64,000 nt of DNA from Solimicrobium silvestre (GCF_002976435.1 NZ_PUGF01000005.1:124001-188000); one strand, 5' to 3'; positions 1-10,038 are shown, counted from the stretch's first letter. Translations and numbers: made by a program. The notes: a model not told the origin generated them from the letters alone.

Positions 1-1106
1 GGAAACTCCTCGAAAACTTCTACCGTACTGGTTAATTTACTGCAAAGTGCAAGCCCAGCTTCGCTCAGTTTTCCATTGTCAAAGAATGTTGTCCCAAAAC
101 TTTCAGGCTCCTTTTCTGCGCAATTTGATAGCAATCTATGCACAGCGGAAGCATTCTTGAAAATGACGTCATCTGTGGGGCGAGCCAGCCCGGCAAGATT
201 GTTGCGCTGGGTATCACAGATGGCCAAAGTATACGCCATGGCTATAATTTCCCGGCCTGATTCGCTCAGATTCGCTGGCAGGGTTTTACCACGCAACATC
301 CCTTCAATGATCGTCCCAAGCCCGGGTTTGCCGTCTCCACCAACGTTAGGCATGAAATTAAAGGCTGTACCGGCTGGAATAACTGCTCCGGCGACTTTAA
401 GCAGAGCTTCTTGTCCAGCCGCATCGACTCCGGATTCACTGGCCAGGGTAGCCAGTGCCGCAGCGGTAGCAATCTCATTCAATCCCCAGTGCAGGCTATT
501 GCCGACACCCATACCATGGTCATCCTTGATCTGCACATGATCATGGCAATAGGCAAGCGTGTTAGCCAAGTCCTGGTAAGGATTGTTGCCAAAGAAATGT
601 CGAACATCACTGTGCATTTCCCGCGCATGGCCCATCCTGCCACTTTCATGCGTGGCCTTGTGATAGGGCAAATCAAGCATGTTCAAAGTTCTGTCCAGTT
701 GGGTGCTGCCCTGGCTATCTATGTCACTGTGAAAACGAGCTTTTATTTGATTTGCCGCACTCTGTGCCTTCGTAAGATCGTCCCTGGTTAGATTGCCTAA
801 AAGATGGTTTGTCAGGTTGCCAACGACTTCAAATTTTGCGTTGTTGCCTGCTGTGACTTCGCCTGCATGTATCAGCAAAGTGGCCAGATGGTTGGCCATG
901 GTTTGCGCTGCCTGACCTGAATCGCGACATGTATTGCAGATATTTGAGAATTTCGCCTCACAAAAATGGCGCATGGATATGGAGGCTGGGATGTTGAGTG
1001 TATTTAAAACGCTAGGGGATACCGTCGGAGCTGTTATTAAACTGCTTGCCTTTGAGCGTGATACGGGTGCTGCTTGAGTTATTTCTTGGATGACTATAGG
1101 GAGCAT
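1..1106 (-). CDS. Candidate T3SS effector, partial (C terminus beyond left edge)
   Basis: A minus-strand frame opens at an ATG at 1106-1104 and stays open to base 1, giving 368 codons with no stop, so the gene continues outside the window. The product starts MLPIVIQEITQAAPVSRSKA. It has no signal peptide, a Ser/Thr/Pro-rich start, and a cysteine cluster (C-x7-C-x2-C near residues 49-60). A His/Asp-rich stretch near residues 150-200 includes AYCHDHVQ, which superficially resembles the HD pair of HD-domain hydrolases. A polar N terminus without a Sec signal, beside a T3SS locus, fits an exported effector, but I do not recognise the family. It diverges from the T3SS cluster across a 471-base gap. 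The ribosome-binding site is weak. The reading frame is certain; the effector role is inference. Confidence 0.6.
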   Translation of the reverse strand, partial: MLPIVIQEITQAAPVSRSKASSLITAPTVSPSVLNTLNIPASISMRHFCEAKFSNICNTCRDSGQAAQTMANHLATLLIHAGEVTAGNNAKFEVVGNLTNHLLGNLTRDDLTKAQSAANQIKARFHSDIDSQGSTQLDRTLNMLDLPYHKATHESGRMGHAREMHSDVRHFFGNNPYQDLANTLAYCHDHVQIKDDHGMGVGNSLHWGLNEIATAAALATLASESGVDAAGQEALLKVAGAVIPAGTAFNFMPNVGGDGKPGLGTIIEGMLRGKTLPANLSESGREIIAMAYTLAICDTQRNNLAGLARPTDDVIFKNASAVHRLLSNCAEKEPESFGTTFFDNGKLSEAGLALCSKLTSTVEVFEEF

Positions 1107-1577
1107 GGTGTACTCGTTAGGATATTGAATGAACCGAAAAGATACAGAGAGCATTCGAAGTCAGCTTTCAAAAATCGCACATTAGCTATACACCTGAGCT
1201 GGTAATCGGCCGTTTCTCCGCACATTGAAGGCACCTTTAAGGCCTAAATTGTTGAGCGCTCATTTTTTCGATGGATATTCTACAAAATGACTATCGCGAT
1301 TGAATTTTTTTGGAAAAATCCAACCATGAATTCGTCCTGAAAATAGTAAACCGGCATTGCTCGATGCCTTTGACGAATGTGCTGCATTGAGCTATTCCGC
1401 GTCCCAGATCACACGATATACGGCTCACTTTCATAGCTAAGCTATTTATTGCATCTAATCATATTCGTCCTATTTTTATTGCGACGTTACTGCCCTACTA
1501 TTTCGTTTTTCGTTGCGATCTTGCGGGAACACTGCTGTGATCCTGCAACGATTTGTCAGAATTTTTTGAAGGTGATT
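1107..1577. promoter_or_regulatory. Divergent intergenic region
   Basis: This A+T-rich gap lies between the leftward candidate effector and iagB, so both promoters should be here. I see no RNA gene, clear operator or strong terminator. The frame of iagB extends upstream to an ATG at 1449, but those residues do not look like the start of a lytic transglycosylase and that ATG lacks a good Shine-Dalgarno sequence. Confidence 0.4.
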
Positions 1578-2081
1578 ATGAGTTTCATATCGAAACGCTG
1601 GTTCATTTTGTTGCGCTGGATTATTTTTACTTTACTCGTGATGTTGGTGTCATCGACAGATTCCGCTTATGCCAGTTGCTTTGTTAGCGCCGGTAAAAAA
1701 TACACCATTGATCCACAACTGCTGGAAGCAATCGCGCAGGTTGAATCGTCCATGAATCCGCAGGCGCTTAATCGCAATCGTGATGGTAGCGAAGATATCG
1801 GGCTCATGCAAATCAATAGTTCGCACCTCGTACGCTTGCGTAAAGATGGCATTACACGTCAGCAATTACTGGACGATGCGTGCCTGTCGGTGATGATCGG
1901 TGCCGAGATATTGTCGGGGTTTATTGGACAGTTCGGTTACACGTGGCGCGCCGTCGGTGCCTATAACGCAGGTGGTAATCCTGGCTGCGATCTGCTGCGG
2001 GAGCTTTATGCCGCAAGGGTCGTTCGTGAGTATCGCCGTTTGAGAGGCAGACCCGAGCTTGCGGCTTCGGGGAAAATGTAG
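1578..2081 (+). CDS. iagB: T3SS-associated lytic transglycosylase (IagB/IpgF/SctX-type)
   Basis: This 167-residue product is a periplasmic peptidoglycan lytic transglycosylase that opens the cell wall for the T3SS basal body. The N terminus has a basic start and hydrophobic segment (about residues 8-25) ending SAYAS, a Sec-type signal peptide. The SLT fold follows: catalytic Glu about residue 56 in the QVESSMNP motif, then GLMQINSSH, then AVGAYNAGG. The start at 1578 is chosen because GAAGGTGATT precedes it with good spacing and the protein then begins with a proper signal peptide; a longer in-frame start at 1449 would bury that signal. It is the first gene of the cluster, upstream of invF, whereas in Salmonella iagB sits beside hilA. 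Confidence 0.88.
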   Translation: MSFISKRWFILLRWIIFTLLVMLVSSTDSAYASCFVSAGKKYTIDPQLLEAIAQVESSMNPQALNRNRDGSEDIGLMQINSSHLVRLRKDGITRQQLLDDACLSVMIGAEILSGFIGQFGYTWRAVGAYNAGGNPGCDLLRELYAARVVREYRRLRGRPELAASGKM

Positions 2082-2347
2082 ATGCACCGTTTTCATTGCA
2101 GCATGCTCACTGATGACCATCGGGTCAAGCACCTGTTCACCCGCCAAGCCCAGTGACAACCCCGAGATCATTAGTAGCTAAGAGGTCTCTGTATTTTTGG
2201 CTTCGTGCTTGTCCTAAGTATTTTTATGCATTTTTAATACCTGTCCTATTTTTTGATCGAGGAGGCTACGGTAGGCTTCGTTGTTCTGAACGTTGTTTGA
2301 AAAATGATGAAGACAATGTGTTGAGCACCGGGTAGGAAAGCCAAATT

Positions 2348-2899
2348 ATGGATAGTAAAGACGTAAATTCTTTGGCCAAGCTACAGGCATTCATCGATAA
2401 CGCTCTTGGCATTTCGGTGGGGGCGCCTGCAACGGCAAGTTGCCCGGGCGCGACGGCTGCTACCGCAGTTTCTTTGTCGGCCTTGTCTGCGGTAGGTGGT
2501 AGTCAGCTTACCGCCAACTTCCTGCGCATGGCAATTGATGGTACGCCTGAGTATTGCAGGATTGCGGCGTCGCTGCGGCGGACCGAAGCCTACTCGATGG
2601 TGTCGTTTCTGTTGCAAGAGGGGCAGGGTGAGAAGGTGCGGTCATTAAGTGCTCGCTACGGAATTTCGGCCGGCCATTTCCGTCGAATCTTCCGTGCTGC
2701 GTTGGGCGGTAGTCCTAAGTCCGCACTCAACGATTGGCGTCTGGCAACAGCGATTTTGGCCTTGGTAGAGCGACAGCAGTCAGTTACCGAAGTGGCTATG
2801 GCGCATGGTTTTGCATCTCCATCGCATTTCTCCAGCGAAGTCAAGAAATCGCTCGGACAGAGCTTGACGCATCTGTTTGATGCGCAAAAAAAACAATAG
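2348..2899 (+). CDS. invF: AraC-family T3SS transcriptional activator InvF/MxiE/BsaN
   Basis: This 183-residue DNA-binding activator has a C-terminal AraC-type double helix-turn-helix (about residues 85-180). The first recognition region is SARYGISAGHFRRIFR and the second MAHGFASPSHFSSEVKKSLG. The N-terminal part is Ala/Thr/Ser-rich and lacks an obvious ligand-binding fold. In this family the protein works with the SicA/IpgC chaperone as co-activator to switch on translocator and effector genes. Its position immediately upstream of the secretin gene is the conserved invF-invG arrangement. AGGAAAG precedes the ATG. A gap of 266 bases separates it from iagB and may hold the promoter. The family is clear; the exact regulon is inferred. 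Confidence 0.88.
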   Translation: MDSKDVNSLAKLQAFIDNALGISVGAPATASCPGATAATAVSLSALSAVGGSQLTANFLRMAIDGTPEYCRIAASLRRTEAYSMVSFLLQEGQGEKVRSLSARYGISAGHFRRIFRAALGGSPKSALNDWRLATAILALVERQQSVTEVAMAHGFASPSHFSSEVKKSLGQSLTHLFDAQKKQ

Positions 2900-2910
2900 A
2901 GGATATTGGT

Positions 2911-4629
2911 GTGAGTAAGTGGAATAGTTGGAGTCCTTTGATGTGGCTCGTGGTAATGGCATTGCTGTTTGTTTATCCGAAGTCGTCGGCGGTTGATTTG
3001 AGTGCTGGTGATAAGAGTGTTGTTGGTACCGGCACCTCTGCGGGTTATGTCGCGCGACAGGAAAATATGCGCGCATTTTTCGGCGGCGTATCGTCGTATC
3101 TGGGTAAGCCGATCATCGTCAGTAAGTTGGCTGCCGGGAAGCAGATTTCGGGCGAATTCAATTTCGCTGCTGGGGATATTGTCAGTAAAGTCTGTCGTGA
3201 GCTCGGCCTGATTAATTACTATGATGGGAATGCAATTTACGTCTACGACGCTAGTGAGACTAAAAATAGTGTCATCAAACTTAAAAGTGTCACGCCCAAA
3301 GCGTTGACGTCGTTCCTTCGTAAATCCGGGCTGGCCGACCCGCGCTATCCGTTACGTGGTGACGGCATTGATACCTTTTACCTGGCGGGGCCGCCGATCT
3401 ATGTGGACTTGGTCACGCAGGCTGCTGAGTTCATGGACAGTCAGCGTACCGGTCTGGATAACCAACAAGTCGAAGTAATTAAACTCAACAATACCTTCGT
3501 CACTGATCGCGCTTATACCCGTCGCGACGAGAGCGTCGTTATTCCTGGGATTGCAACGGTGGTTGAAAAACTGTTGGCAGGAGAGGACGCCCAAGTTGCG
3601 TTGACGGTGCAAAAGTCGAGCAGTGCTTCTCCTTTTTTGGATGAGCAGATCGATCGCGTGGCAGGGGCATCGCCTGACCCGTCGGCGGCGGCACTCAAAT
3701 CTGCCAATGTTGCGGTGCAGTCGCAAGCCGCGGGAAACATCCGCATTATCGCTTATCCGGAAACCAATAGCTTACTAGTCAAGGGTACTGCGGAGCAGAT
3801 CCGTTTCATTCGTAATTTAGTTGAAGCTCTTGATGAAGAAAAGCGGCATGTCGAGTTGGCGTTGTGGATTATCGACCTGGAAAAGGATGACCTCGATCAG
3901 CTCGGCGTCAATTGGCAGGGCTCCGTTTCGATAGGAAACCAGTTCTCGGCTGGGCTCAATACGGGTACCTCACTAAATTCGTTCGGCACGCTCGAAGGAA
4001 ATAAATTCATTGCCTCGATCCTGGCGCTGACACGAGAGAACAAGGCTCAGATCGTGTCGCGTCCTGTGGTACTGACGCAGGAAAATACGCCAGCCATGTT
4101 CGACAATAATCGCACGTTCTACACGCCGTTGATTGCAGAGCGTGCAGTGGAATTGCAAAAGGTGACCTACGGAACATTGGTGCACGTGTTACCGCGCATT
4201 ACCACTAAGGGTGAAATCGAACTGTCGCTCAATATCGAAGATGGTAGTGAAGTGCCACGCAATGAAGCGGATACGCAGAAGACGCTGCCGACTGTTGGTC
4301 GCACCAAAATCAGCACCGTCGCACGGGTACCCAAAGGTCAGAGTTTGTTGGTGGGCGGTTATACGCGAGGAGAGAGTAGTGAGCAGATAGGAAAAATTCC
4401 TTTGTTAGGCGATCTTCCGTTCATTGGAGGCGCCTTTCGCTATCATCAGACGCTCAACAAGAACACTGTTCGTGTCTTCCTGATTCGACCGCGTGAGATT
4501 GTTGATGGTCTTGACCTGGATGCCGAGAACCTGGATGAATCGGTTGAGTTCGAGACGCTGATTAAAAAGATGGATAAGACGCGCGAAACTGCACATGGCC
4601 AAAAGGAAGGTTTGACCGATGGCAACTAG
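2911..4629 (+). CDS. invG: T3SS outer membrane secretin SctC (InvG/MxiD/BsaO)
   Basis: This 572-residue secretin forms the outer-membrane ring of the needle complex. The GTG start at 2911 follows AGAGGATATT. A signal peptide (WLVVMALLFVYPKSSA) is followed by N-domains (about residues 40-290), including a long linker near 210-255. The conserved secretin domain covers about 300-530 and carries the typical VGRTKIS, LLVGGYTR and IPLLGDLPFIGGAFR motifs. The length matches InvG (about 562). Its 3' end overlaps invE by 11 bases. The usual pilotin InvH is not found in the window, although the C-terminal tail (about 530-572) is where a pilotin would bind. Confidence 0.95.
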   Translation: MSKWNSWSPLMWLVVMALLFVYPKSSAVDLSAGDKSVVGTGTSAGYVARQENMRAFFGGVSSYLGKPIIVSKLAAGKQISGEFNFAAGDIVSKVCRELGLINYYDGNAIYVYDASETKNSVIKLKSVTPKALTSFLRKSGLADPRYPLRGDGIDTFYLAGPPIYVDLVTQAAEFMDSQRTGLDNQQVEVIKLNNTFVTDRAYTRRDESVVIPGIATVVEKLLAGEDAQVALTVQKSSSASPFLDEQIDRVAGASPDPSAAALKSANVAVQSQAAGNIRIIAYPETNSLLVKGTAEQIRFIRNLVEALDEEKRHVELALWIIDLEKDDLDQLGVNWQGSVSIGNQFSAGLNTGTSLNSFGTLEGNKFIASILALTRENKAQIVSRPVVLTQENTPAMFDNNRTFYTPLIAERAVELQKVTYGTLVHVLPRITTKGEIELSLNIEDGSEVPRNEADTQKTLPTVGRTKISTVARVPKGQSLLVGGYTRGESSEQIGKIPLLGDLPFIGGAFRYHQTLNKNTVRVFLIRPREIVDGLDLDAENLDESVEFETLIKKMDKTRETAHGQKEGLTDGN

Positions 4630-5761
4630 TATCACAGGCGGAAGCGCTATCGTTGCTGCGCGGGTGCTGGCGGACATACGGCAAAAAGAGTCCGTCAAGG
4701 TAGCCGACGACGGAATGGCGCAATCGGCGGATGTCGACGATGGTACGCCCGCGGCACTGCAACAGAAGTTGGTAGACATGGCCGACGACATGGCCAGTGT
4801 CGCTACCCAATTCCGCAATCGTCGCGATTTAGAGAATAAAGGCGCCGCTTCCAGCGACGGTTTCGAACGCGTTCTGGATGATGAGGCTGCACCAAAGGCA
4901 CAAAAGCTGGTGGAAGTGTTGGCCGTGCAAAATCTGACCATGGACACGTTGTTGGCACAGGCACGCAGTCTGTTTCCTGATGATAGTGATTTGTATCTGG
5001 TGCTAAAGGAGTTGCTCAAACGTAGGCAACTGTCGGCTCTTCAGCGCAAACGGCTGGAGGGCTTACTCGATACGGTCAGCCGCGAGGCTGATCCGAAAAA
5101 GCTTAAGGGCGGCATAAATTGCGCGCTCAAGGCGCGTCTGTTTGGTGCGACTCTGAGCTTGAAGGCATCGTTGTTGCGCCAGACCTATCGGCGCTTTCTC
5201 GAAAGTGACCGCATGCCGCTGGAAGACTACGAAGACTGGATCGCCAGTTACGGCTACAAAGTGCGTCACATTGTGCTTGAGTTTGTCGAAGAGTCGCTCG
5301 GAACGGACATTCGCGCAGAAGATCCAAGCTGCAATCACCTGGAGTTCAGTTACTTGCTTGCGCATATGCGCAAGTTGCAGGTGCTGCGCGGTGCTGATCG
5401 TGAATTTGTTTTGTCGCTGTTGGAAAAAAAACTGACGCCGTTGTATGGCGAAGAGGAAGCTGACTGGCTGCTATTGCTGTGCTCGCTGGTTAGGCGGGAA
5501 ACGCCTGCGGCCAGTTTGCTGCCGCAGGCTTTGGATGCCACGCTCCTGTCATCGTATACACAACGTTCGACCTGGCTAAATGCCGTGCGTAGTGCCTGGA
5601 AACGCCTGCCGCCGGAATTGTTCGAACTGCCGGGCGGGGCATCCGGTGGCTGTCCCGAAGCCGCTGCTGCAGTTTGTGCCGAGGTGTTGGCTGTCTTCGA
5701 CCAATTGATTGACTACAACTATGCGGCCGAACTGCAAGAGCAGCGCCGCTTACCAACCTGA
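4619..5761 (+). CDS. invE: T3SS gatekeeper SctW (InvE/MxiC)
   Basis: This 380-residue cytoplasmic gatekeeper controls the order of secretion, translocators before effectors, at the export gate. The N-terminal 60 residues are polar and probably disordered, as expected for a chaperone-binding and secretion segment. The HrpJ-type helical domain follows (about 65-240), then a TyeA-like C-terminal helical region (about 260-370). Leu/Glu/Arg-rich helices dominate and there is no membrane segment. It starts inside the last codons of invG (11-base overlap) and ends 8 bases before invA, so translation is coupled across invG-invE-invA. The order invG-invE-invA is the SPI-1 order. Confidence 0.92.
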   Translation: MATSITGGSAIVAARVLADIRQKESVKVADDGMAQSADVDDGTPAALQQKLVDMADDMASVATQFRNRRDLENKGAASSDGFERVLDDEAAPKAQKLVEVLAVQNLTMDTLLAQARSLFPDDSDLYLVLKELLKRRQLSALQRKRLEGLLDTVSREADPKKLKGGINCALKARLFGATLSLKASLLRQTYRRFLESDRMPLEDYEDWIASYGYKVRHIVLEFVEESLGTDIRAEDPSCNHLEFSYLLAHMRKLQVLRGADREFVLSLLEKKLTPLYGEEEADWLLLLCSLVRRETPAASLLPQALDATLLSSYTQRSTWLNAVRSAWKRLPPELFELPGGASGGCPEAAAAVCAEVLAVFDQLIDYNYAAELQEQRRLPT

Positions 5762-5769
5762 TCCTATTT

Positions 5770-7839
5770 ATGATTTCCCGTTTTCTTACCAATGCCCGCG
5801 CTCACCCGGAATTGATCATCGTAATGCTGATGGTGATGGTTATTGCCATGTTGATCGTGCCGCTGCCGACTTTTCTGGTGGACTTCCTGATTGCACTTAA
5901 TATTGTCATCGCAATCTTGCTGTTCATGGGATCGTTCTATGTCGAAAGGATTCTTAATTTCTCGACATTCCCTACTATTCTGCTGATCACGACCTTGTTC
6001 CGTTTGGCGTTGTCGATTAGTACCAGTCGGCTGATTCTGACGCAGGCCGATGCCGGTGAGATTATTGCGACCTTCGGCGACTATGTTATCGGTGATTCGC
6101 TAATTGTCGGTTTTGTGATTTTCTCCATCGTCACCATCGTTCAGTTCATCGTGATTACCAAGGGTTCGGAACGCGTTGCGGAAGTTGCGGCGCGCTTTTC
6201 CCTCGACGGCATGCCGGGCAAGCAGATGAGTATTGACGGTGATCTTAAAGCCGGCGTGATCGATGCCGAAGGCGCCAAGGAACGACGCAGTGTGTTGGAG
6301 CGCGAGAGTCAGTTGTACGGCTCGTTCGACGGTGCGATGAAGTTTATCAAAGGTGACGCCATTGCCGGCATCATCATTATTTTGGTCAACCTGATCGGTG
6401 GCATTGCCGTGGGCGTGACGAGCCATCACATGGACATGTACACGGCGTTGCAGACCTATACCATGCTCACCATTGGTGACGGTCTGGTGGCGCAAATCCC
6501 GGCGCTTTTGATTTCGATCAGCGCGGGTTTTATCGTCACGCGTATTAACGGTGACGACGCCAATCTCGGTCGCAACATCATGGGGCAGTTGCTGGGTATG
6601 CCATTTGCGGTTGCCATTACGGCGCTGTTGGCGGTGCTGGTGGCATTCTTGCCGGGCTTTCCGATGGTGGCGTTTCTTGGCTTGGCGGTGGTGTTGGGAT
6701 TGTTTCTCTATATTGGTCAGCGTCGTCGTCAGCGCGAGGAGAGTGGCAGTGAGATTGTCGCCGGTGAAGCCGAGGCGCAGTCCGAGGCCGCGCAAGACAG
6801 CGACCGGTCGCAGTTGGGATTGATTACCGATCTTGACAAGGTCGCCACCGAAACGGTTGCCTTCATCCTGTTGGTGCCGCAGGCGCAGCAGCAGTATTGC
6901 ATTGACGAGCAGTTGGGCCAGCGGCTGCGTAGTCAGTTTTTTATCGACTATGGCGTGCGCCTACCGGAGTTTCTGGTGCGCGGATCGGACACGCAGCCGA
7001 AGGATTGCGTAGCGCTGCTGATCAATGAAATTCGCACGGAGACCTTATATGTTTGCTTTAACAAGATGCGGATTGTCAACATGTCGGACGAAGTTGGTCA
7101 GCTCGGCATTCACGTTGAGGTGCTGACGGATGCAGCACAGCAGGACGGACATTGGGTTACTCCGTCGCACCGGGAGGAGCTGATCAAGCTGGGCTTCCAG
7201 CTGCGCAGCGCACAGGACGAGTTGTATCAATGCTTGGTGGCGGTGCTGGTCAAGCATGTTCCTGAATTTTTCGGTATCCAGGAAACCAAGAAGATGCTGG
7301 ACCAGATGGAGACGAGTGCACCGGACTTGCTCAAGGAAGTCTTGCGTAATGTCACTGTACAAAAGATTTCAGAGGTGTTGCAACGCCTATTGTCGGAACG
7401 CATTTCCATCCGTAATTTCAAACTGATTCTTGAATCGCTGGCGCAATGGGGTGGTCGTGAAAAGGATGTGATCGCTCTGGTTGAACACGTGCGCGGCGCC
7501 ATGGCGCGCTATATCTCACATAAGTTTTCCATTGGTAATAAATTGCGCGTGGTGATGTTGTCGACAGATATGGAAGAGCAGGTGCGCAAGGGAGTCCGCC
7601 AGAACGCCAGCGGTGCTTTTCTTAACATTGAGCCGTCGGTGTCGGAAGAGATCATCGACAAATTCGCGTTGTTGTTCCAAGCGTTTCCGATTGCTCAGAA
7701 AGATCTGGTTGTCCTGACTGCAGTCGATGTGCGTCGCTTCGTTAAAAAACTACTGGAGGCGCGTTTCAAGGATCTTGACGTGATCTCGTTCGGAGAAGTC
7801 GCTAGCAACGTGGAAGTCAATGTTCTTAAGGTTATTTAG
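5770..7839 (+). CDS. invA: T3SS export gate protein SctV (InvA/MxiA)
   Basis: This 689-residue FHIPEP-family protein forms the nonameric export gate in the inner membrane. About eight hydrophobic segments occupy residues 17-320. The cytoplasmic FHIPEP loop is present (RVAEVAARFSLDGMPGKQMS and the following SIDGDLKAG). A charged linker (about 325-355) leads to the large cytoplasmic C-domain (about 360-689), which docks chaperone-substrate complexes and the gatekeeper. Length and ending (VASNVEVNVLKVI) match InvA. A 57-base gap with several CTTATTTA-like repeats follows before invB; no clear hairpin is seen in it. Confidence 0.96.
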   Translation: MISRFLTNARAHPELIIVMLMVMVIAMLIVPLPTFLVDFLIALNIVIAILLFMGSFYVERILNFSTFPTILLITTLFRLALSISTSRLILTQADAGEIIATFGDYVIGDSLIVGFVIFSIVTIVQFIVITKGSERVAEVAARFSLDGMPGKQMSIDGDLKAGVIDAEGAKERRSVLERESQLYGSFDGAMKFIKGDAIAGIIIILVNLIGGIAVGVTSHHMDMYTALQTYTMLTIGDGLVAQIPALLISISAGFIVTRINGDDANLGRNIMGQLLGMPFAVAITALLAVLVAFLPGFPMVAFLGLAVVLGLFLYIGQRRRQREESGSEIVAGEAEAQSEAAQDSDRSQLGLITDLDKVATETVAFILLVPQAQQQYCIDEQLGQRLRSQFFIDYGVRLPEFLVRGSDTQPKDCVALLINEIRTETLYVCFNKMRIVNMSDEVGQLGIHVEVLTDAAQQDGHWVTPSHREELIKLGFQLRSAQDELYQCLVAVLVKHVPEFFGIQETKKMLDQMETSAPDLLKEVLRNVTVQKISEVLQRLLSERISIRNFKLILESLAQWGGREKDVIALVEHVRGAMARYISHKFSIGNKLRVVMLSTDMEEQVRKGVRQNASGAFLNIEPSVSEEIIDKFALLFQAFPIAQKDLVVLTAVDVRRFVKKLLEARFKDLDVISFGEVASNVEVNVLKVI

Positions 7840-7896
7840 CTTATTTGGAATCCTTATTTAACCCCTTATTTAGCCTCATTATTTCAAGGAATAACT

Positions 7897-8304
7897 ATGC
7901 ATCAACACGATCTCGGTGAACTCGTTAAACGAGCGCTCGTGCGTTCAGGTTGTGAGCCGTCTCTGATCCGGCAACTGGATCATCACGCGACCATTCAGAT
8001 CGATCTCATCGATGCTCCGGCCCTGTATGTCGGGCGCATGGGTGAACAGGTAGTGATTTGGAGCGATTTATGTGAATTCTATGACGGCATCCTAAGGCGT
8101 AACTCTGACGCGTTGCTTCACGAACTTATGAGCGGCTTTCCTTATAGTCGTAACCAGCAGTTGGTGTTACGTGAAAGTGATGGGCAGTTGCAGGTATATG
8201 CCGATGTGGCCAGCGAGTGCCTTGACGACGTCGCTGCCATGTCCGAGGCACTCAATGCTTTTTTTGAAAGTCAGACGCGTTTGCTGGAGATTATTCGCCA
8301 ATGA
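7897..8304 (+). CDS. invB: T3SS class IB chaperone InvB/Spa15
   Basis: This 135-residue acidic chaperone matches the size, position and composition of InvB/Spa15. In SPI-1 systems that chaperone serves several effectors including SipA. Pattern: N-terminal helix, central beta-rich stretch ([28 protein letters not shown]), C-terminal helix. AAGGAATAACT precedes the ATG. The stop overlaps the invC start by four bases (ATGA), so translation is coupled. Likely clients here are the SipA-like protein and perhaps the kinase-bearing effector; this is inference. Confidence 0.88.
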   Translation: MHQHDLGELVKRALVRSGCEPSLIRQLDHHATIQIDLIDAPALYVGRMGEQVVIWSDLCEFYDGILRRNSDALLHELMSGFPYSRNQQLVLRESDGQLQVYADVASECLDDVAAMSEALNAFFESQTRLLEIIRQ

Positions 8305-9599
8305 CGCAGCCATTGAGACTGTTGAGACAGTTGGTGCATCCACACTATTTGTCCGGTCCGATTATCGAAGCGCCGCTGCGTGATGTTGCAGTAGGGGAAG
8401 TTTGCGACGTGCGTCGCCACTGGCGCGACGAAGACGTGGTTGCACGCGCCCAGGTAGTGGGTTTTCGTCGCGACATGGCTGTATTGAGCCTACTGGGCAA
8501 TCCACGCGGGTTGTCGCGAGAATCTGTGCTGGTGCCGACCGGGGGCGCGTTGAGGATATGCATCGATGACAGCATGTTAGGCGCAGTGCTCGATTCCAAC
8601 GGGGTACACATTGCACGGCTAGCACCGGCGTTACCGGTAATACATCCTCAACGCTGGTGTGCGTTGGATGCGCCACCGCCGTCGTTTGATCGACGCATGC
8701 CGATCAGTGAAGTTTTTCATAGTGGCATTCGCGTGATGGATGCGCTGACGACTTGCGGTGTCGGTCAACGTTTAGGTATTTTTGCCTCCGCAGGAACAGG
8801 AAAAACCAGCTTCGTCACGATGCTAATGGAGCATGCCTCGGCCGACGTATATGTGGTCGGACTGATCGGCGAGCGCGGTCGCGAAGTAACTGAATTCGTC
8901 GAGGAGATGAAGAAATCTCCTCAACGCCAACGCAGTGTGGTGGTGCATGCAACATCGGACGCTTCGTCGATTGATCGTTGCAATGCTGCATTGCTTGCCA
9001 CTACGGTCGCCGAGTATTACCGCGATCACGGTTGTAAGGTTGTGCTGATTCAGGATTCGCTTACACGCTATGCGCGCGCTTTGCGTGACGTGGCACTTGC
9101 TGCTGGCGAAGCACCGGCACGGCGCGGATATCCGGCGTCCGTATTCGAGGCTTTGCCGCGACTGCTGGAGCGACCCGGAGTAACAGACTGCGGCAGTATT
9201 ACCGCGTTTTACACGGTGTTGCTGGAGAGCGACGACGAAGTCGATCCGATCGCCGAAGAGATTCGTTCCATCCTGGACGGTCATATTTATCTCAGCCGCA
9301 CATTGGCGGCGAAGAATCATTACCCGGCGGTCGATGTGTTACGCAGCCTGAGCCGTGTGGCCAGTCGGGTCTGTTCGCCAGAGCAGTTGCAGGCGGCTGG
9401 CCGCATCCGCGAAAAGCTGAGTCGCCTGGATGAGTTGCAACTGATGCTCGATCTTGGCGAATACCGTCCCGGGGAAAGCGATTTGAATGATGGTTTGCTA
9501 CAGCAGAAGGACGCTTTGATGGAGTGGATGCAGCAGTCGCGTAATAGCGCTTGCGATGCTGGCGCGATCGTGGCGCAGATGGTTGCTCTTGCTGCGTAA
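8301..9599 (+). CDS. invC: T3SS ATPase SctN (InvC/Spa47)
   Basis: This 432-residue F1-type rotary ATPase strips chaperones from substrates and powers export at the cytoplasmic face. Visible motifs are the P-loop [14 protein letters not shown] (about residues 158-171), [16 protein letters not shown], and the Walker B region [20 protein letters not shown], followed by [20 protein letters not shown]. The length is normal for the family. It overlaps invB by four bases and invI by 44. Confidence 0.96.
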   Translation: MTQPLRLLRQLVHPHYLSGPIIEAPLRDVAVGEVCDVRRHWRDEDVVARAQVVGFRRDMAVLSLLGNPRGLSRESVLVPTGGALRICIDDSMLGAVLDSNGVHIARLAPALPVIHPQRWCALDAPPPSFDRRMPISEVFHSGIRVMDALTTCGVGQRLGIFASAGTGKTSFVTMLMEHASADVYVVGLIGERGREVTEFVEEMKKSPQRQRSVVVHATSDASSIDRCNAALLATTVAEYYRDHGCKVVLIQDSLTRYARALRDVALAAGEAPARRGYPASVFEALPRLLERPGVTDCGSITAFYTVLLESDDEVDPIAEEIRSILDGHIYLSRTLAAKNHYPAVDVLRSLSRVASRVCSPEQLQAAGRIREKLSRLDELQLMLDLGEYRPGESDLNDGLLQQKDALMEWMQQSRNSACDAGAIVAQMVALAA

Positions 9600-10038
9600 A
9601 TACCAAGCGTTGTTGCACCACAGTCAGCAGCGCCTGCAAGTGGGCGAGCGTCGTCTGACGCATGTGCGTCAGCGCTTGGCGGCGATGGAACAGGAGTGCG
9701 ACCGCCTTCAAGGCGAAATCGGCGTGCAGGAACAGTTGGCGCACGCGGTGGGTCTAGATGGCGCAGCACTTGGTCGCCAGCAGTTGTTCGACTGGTTGCG
9801 TAAGAGCGCAGCGGACCGGCGACGTAGTCAGGCACTGCGACTGGAACTGCGTCGGCAGCAAGAACTTTGTAATGAATGCACGTACCAGGTCAGTGAGCAA
9901 CATGCGCATTGCCTGCGTCTGGAGCAACGGCGGGAACGCTATCGAACTTTGCTTGATGGTGAGCGAAAGAAAGTGCGATTGCGCCAACTTGAAATTGAAG
10001 AATGTGAAATAGAGGAGCGTGTGTCATGGTCGAAATAA
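9556..10038 (+). CDS. invI: T3SS stalk protein SctO (InvI/Spa13)
   Basis: This 160-residue Arg/Gln/Glu-rich protein is predicted to be almost entirely coiled coil (about residues 15-155). It corresponds to the FliJ/YscO central stalk that links the ATPase ring to the SctV export gate. The start lies inside invC (44-base overlap); no later in-frame ATG would leave a full-length family member. The last 13 bases overlap invJ. Sequence conservation in this family is low, so the assignment rests on coiled-coil composition, size and invariable position between invC and invJ. Confidence 0.83.
   Translation: MLARSWRRWLLLLRKYQALLHHSQQRLQVGERRLTHVRQRLAAMEQECDRLQGEIGVQEQLAHAVGLDGAALGRQQLFDWLRKSAADRRRSQALRLELRRQQELCNECTYQVSEQHAHCLRLEQRRERYRTLLDGERKKVRLRQLEIEECEIEERVSWSK

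Noticed and set aside
1449-1577. Longer start for the lytic transglycosylase
   Set aside because: The extra residues precede a normal signal peptide and the upstream ATG lacks a Shine-Dalgarno sequence.
2153-2335. 60-codon frame between iagB and invF
   Set aside because: No ribosome-binding site, Cys/Arg/Phe-rich composition, and in the likely invF promoter region.
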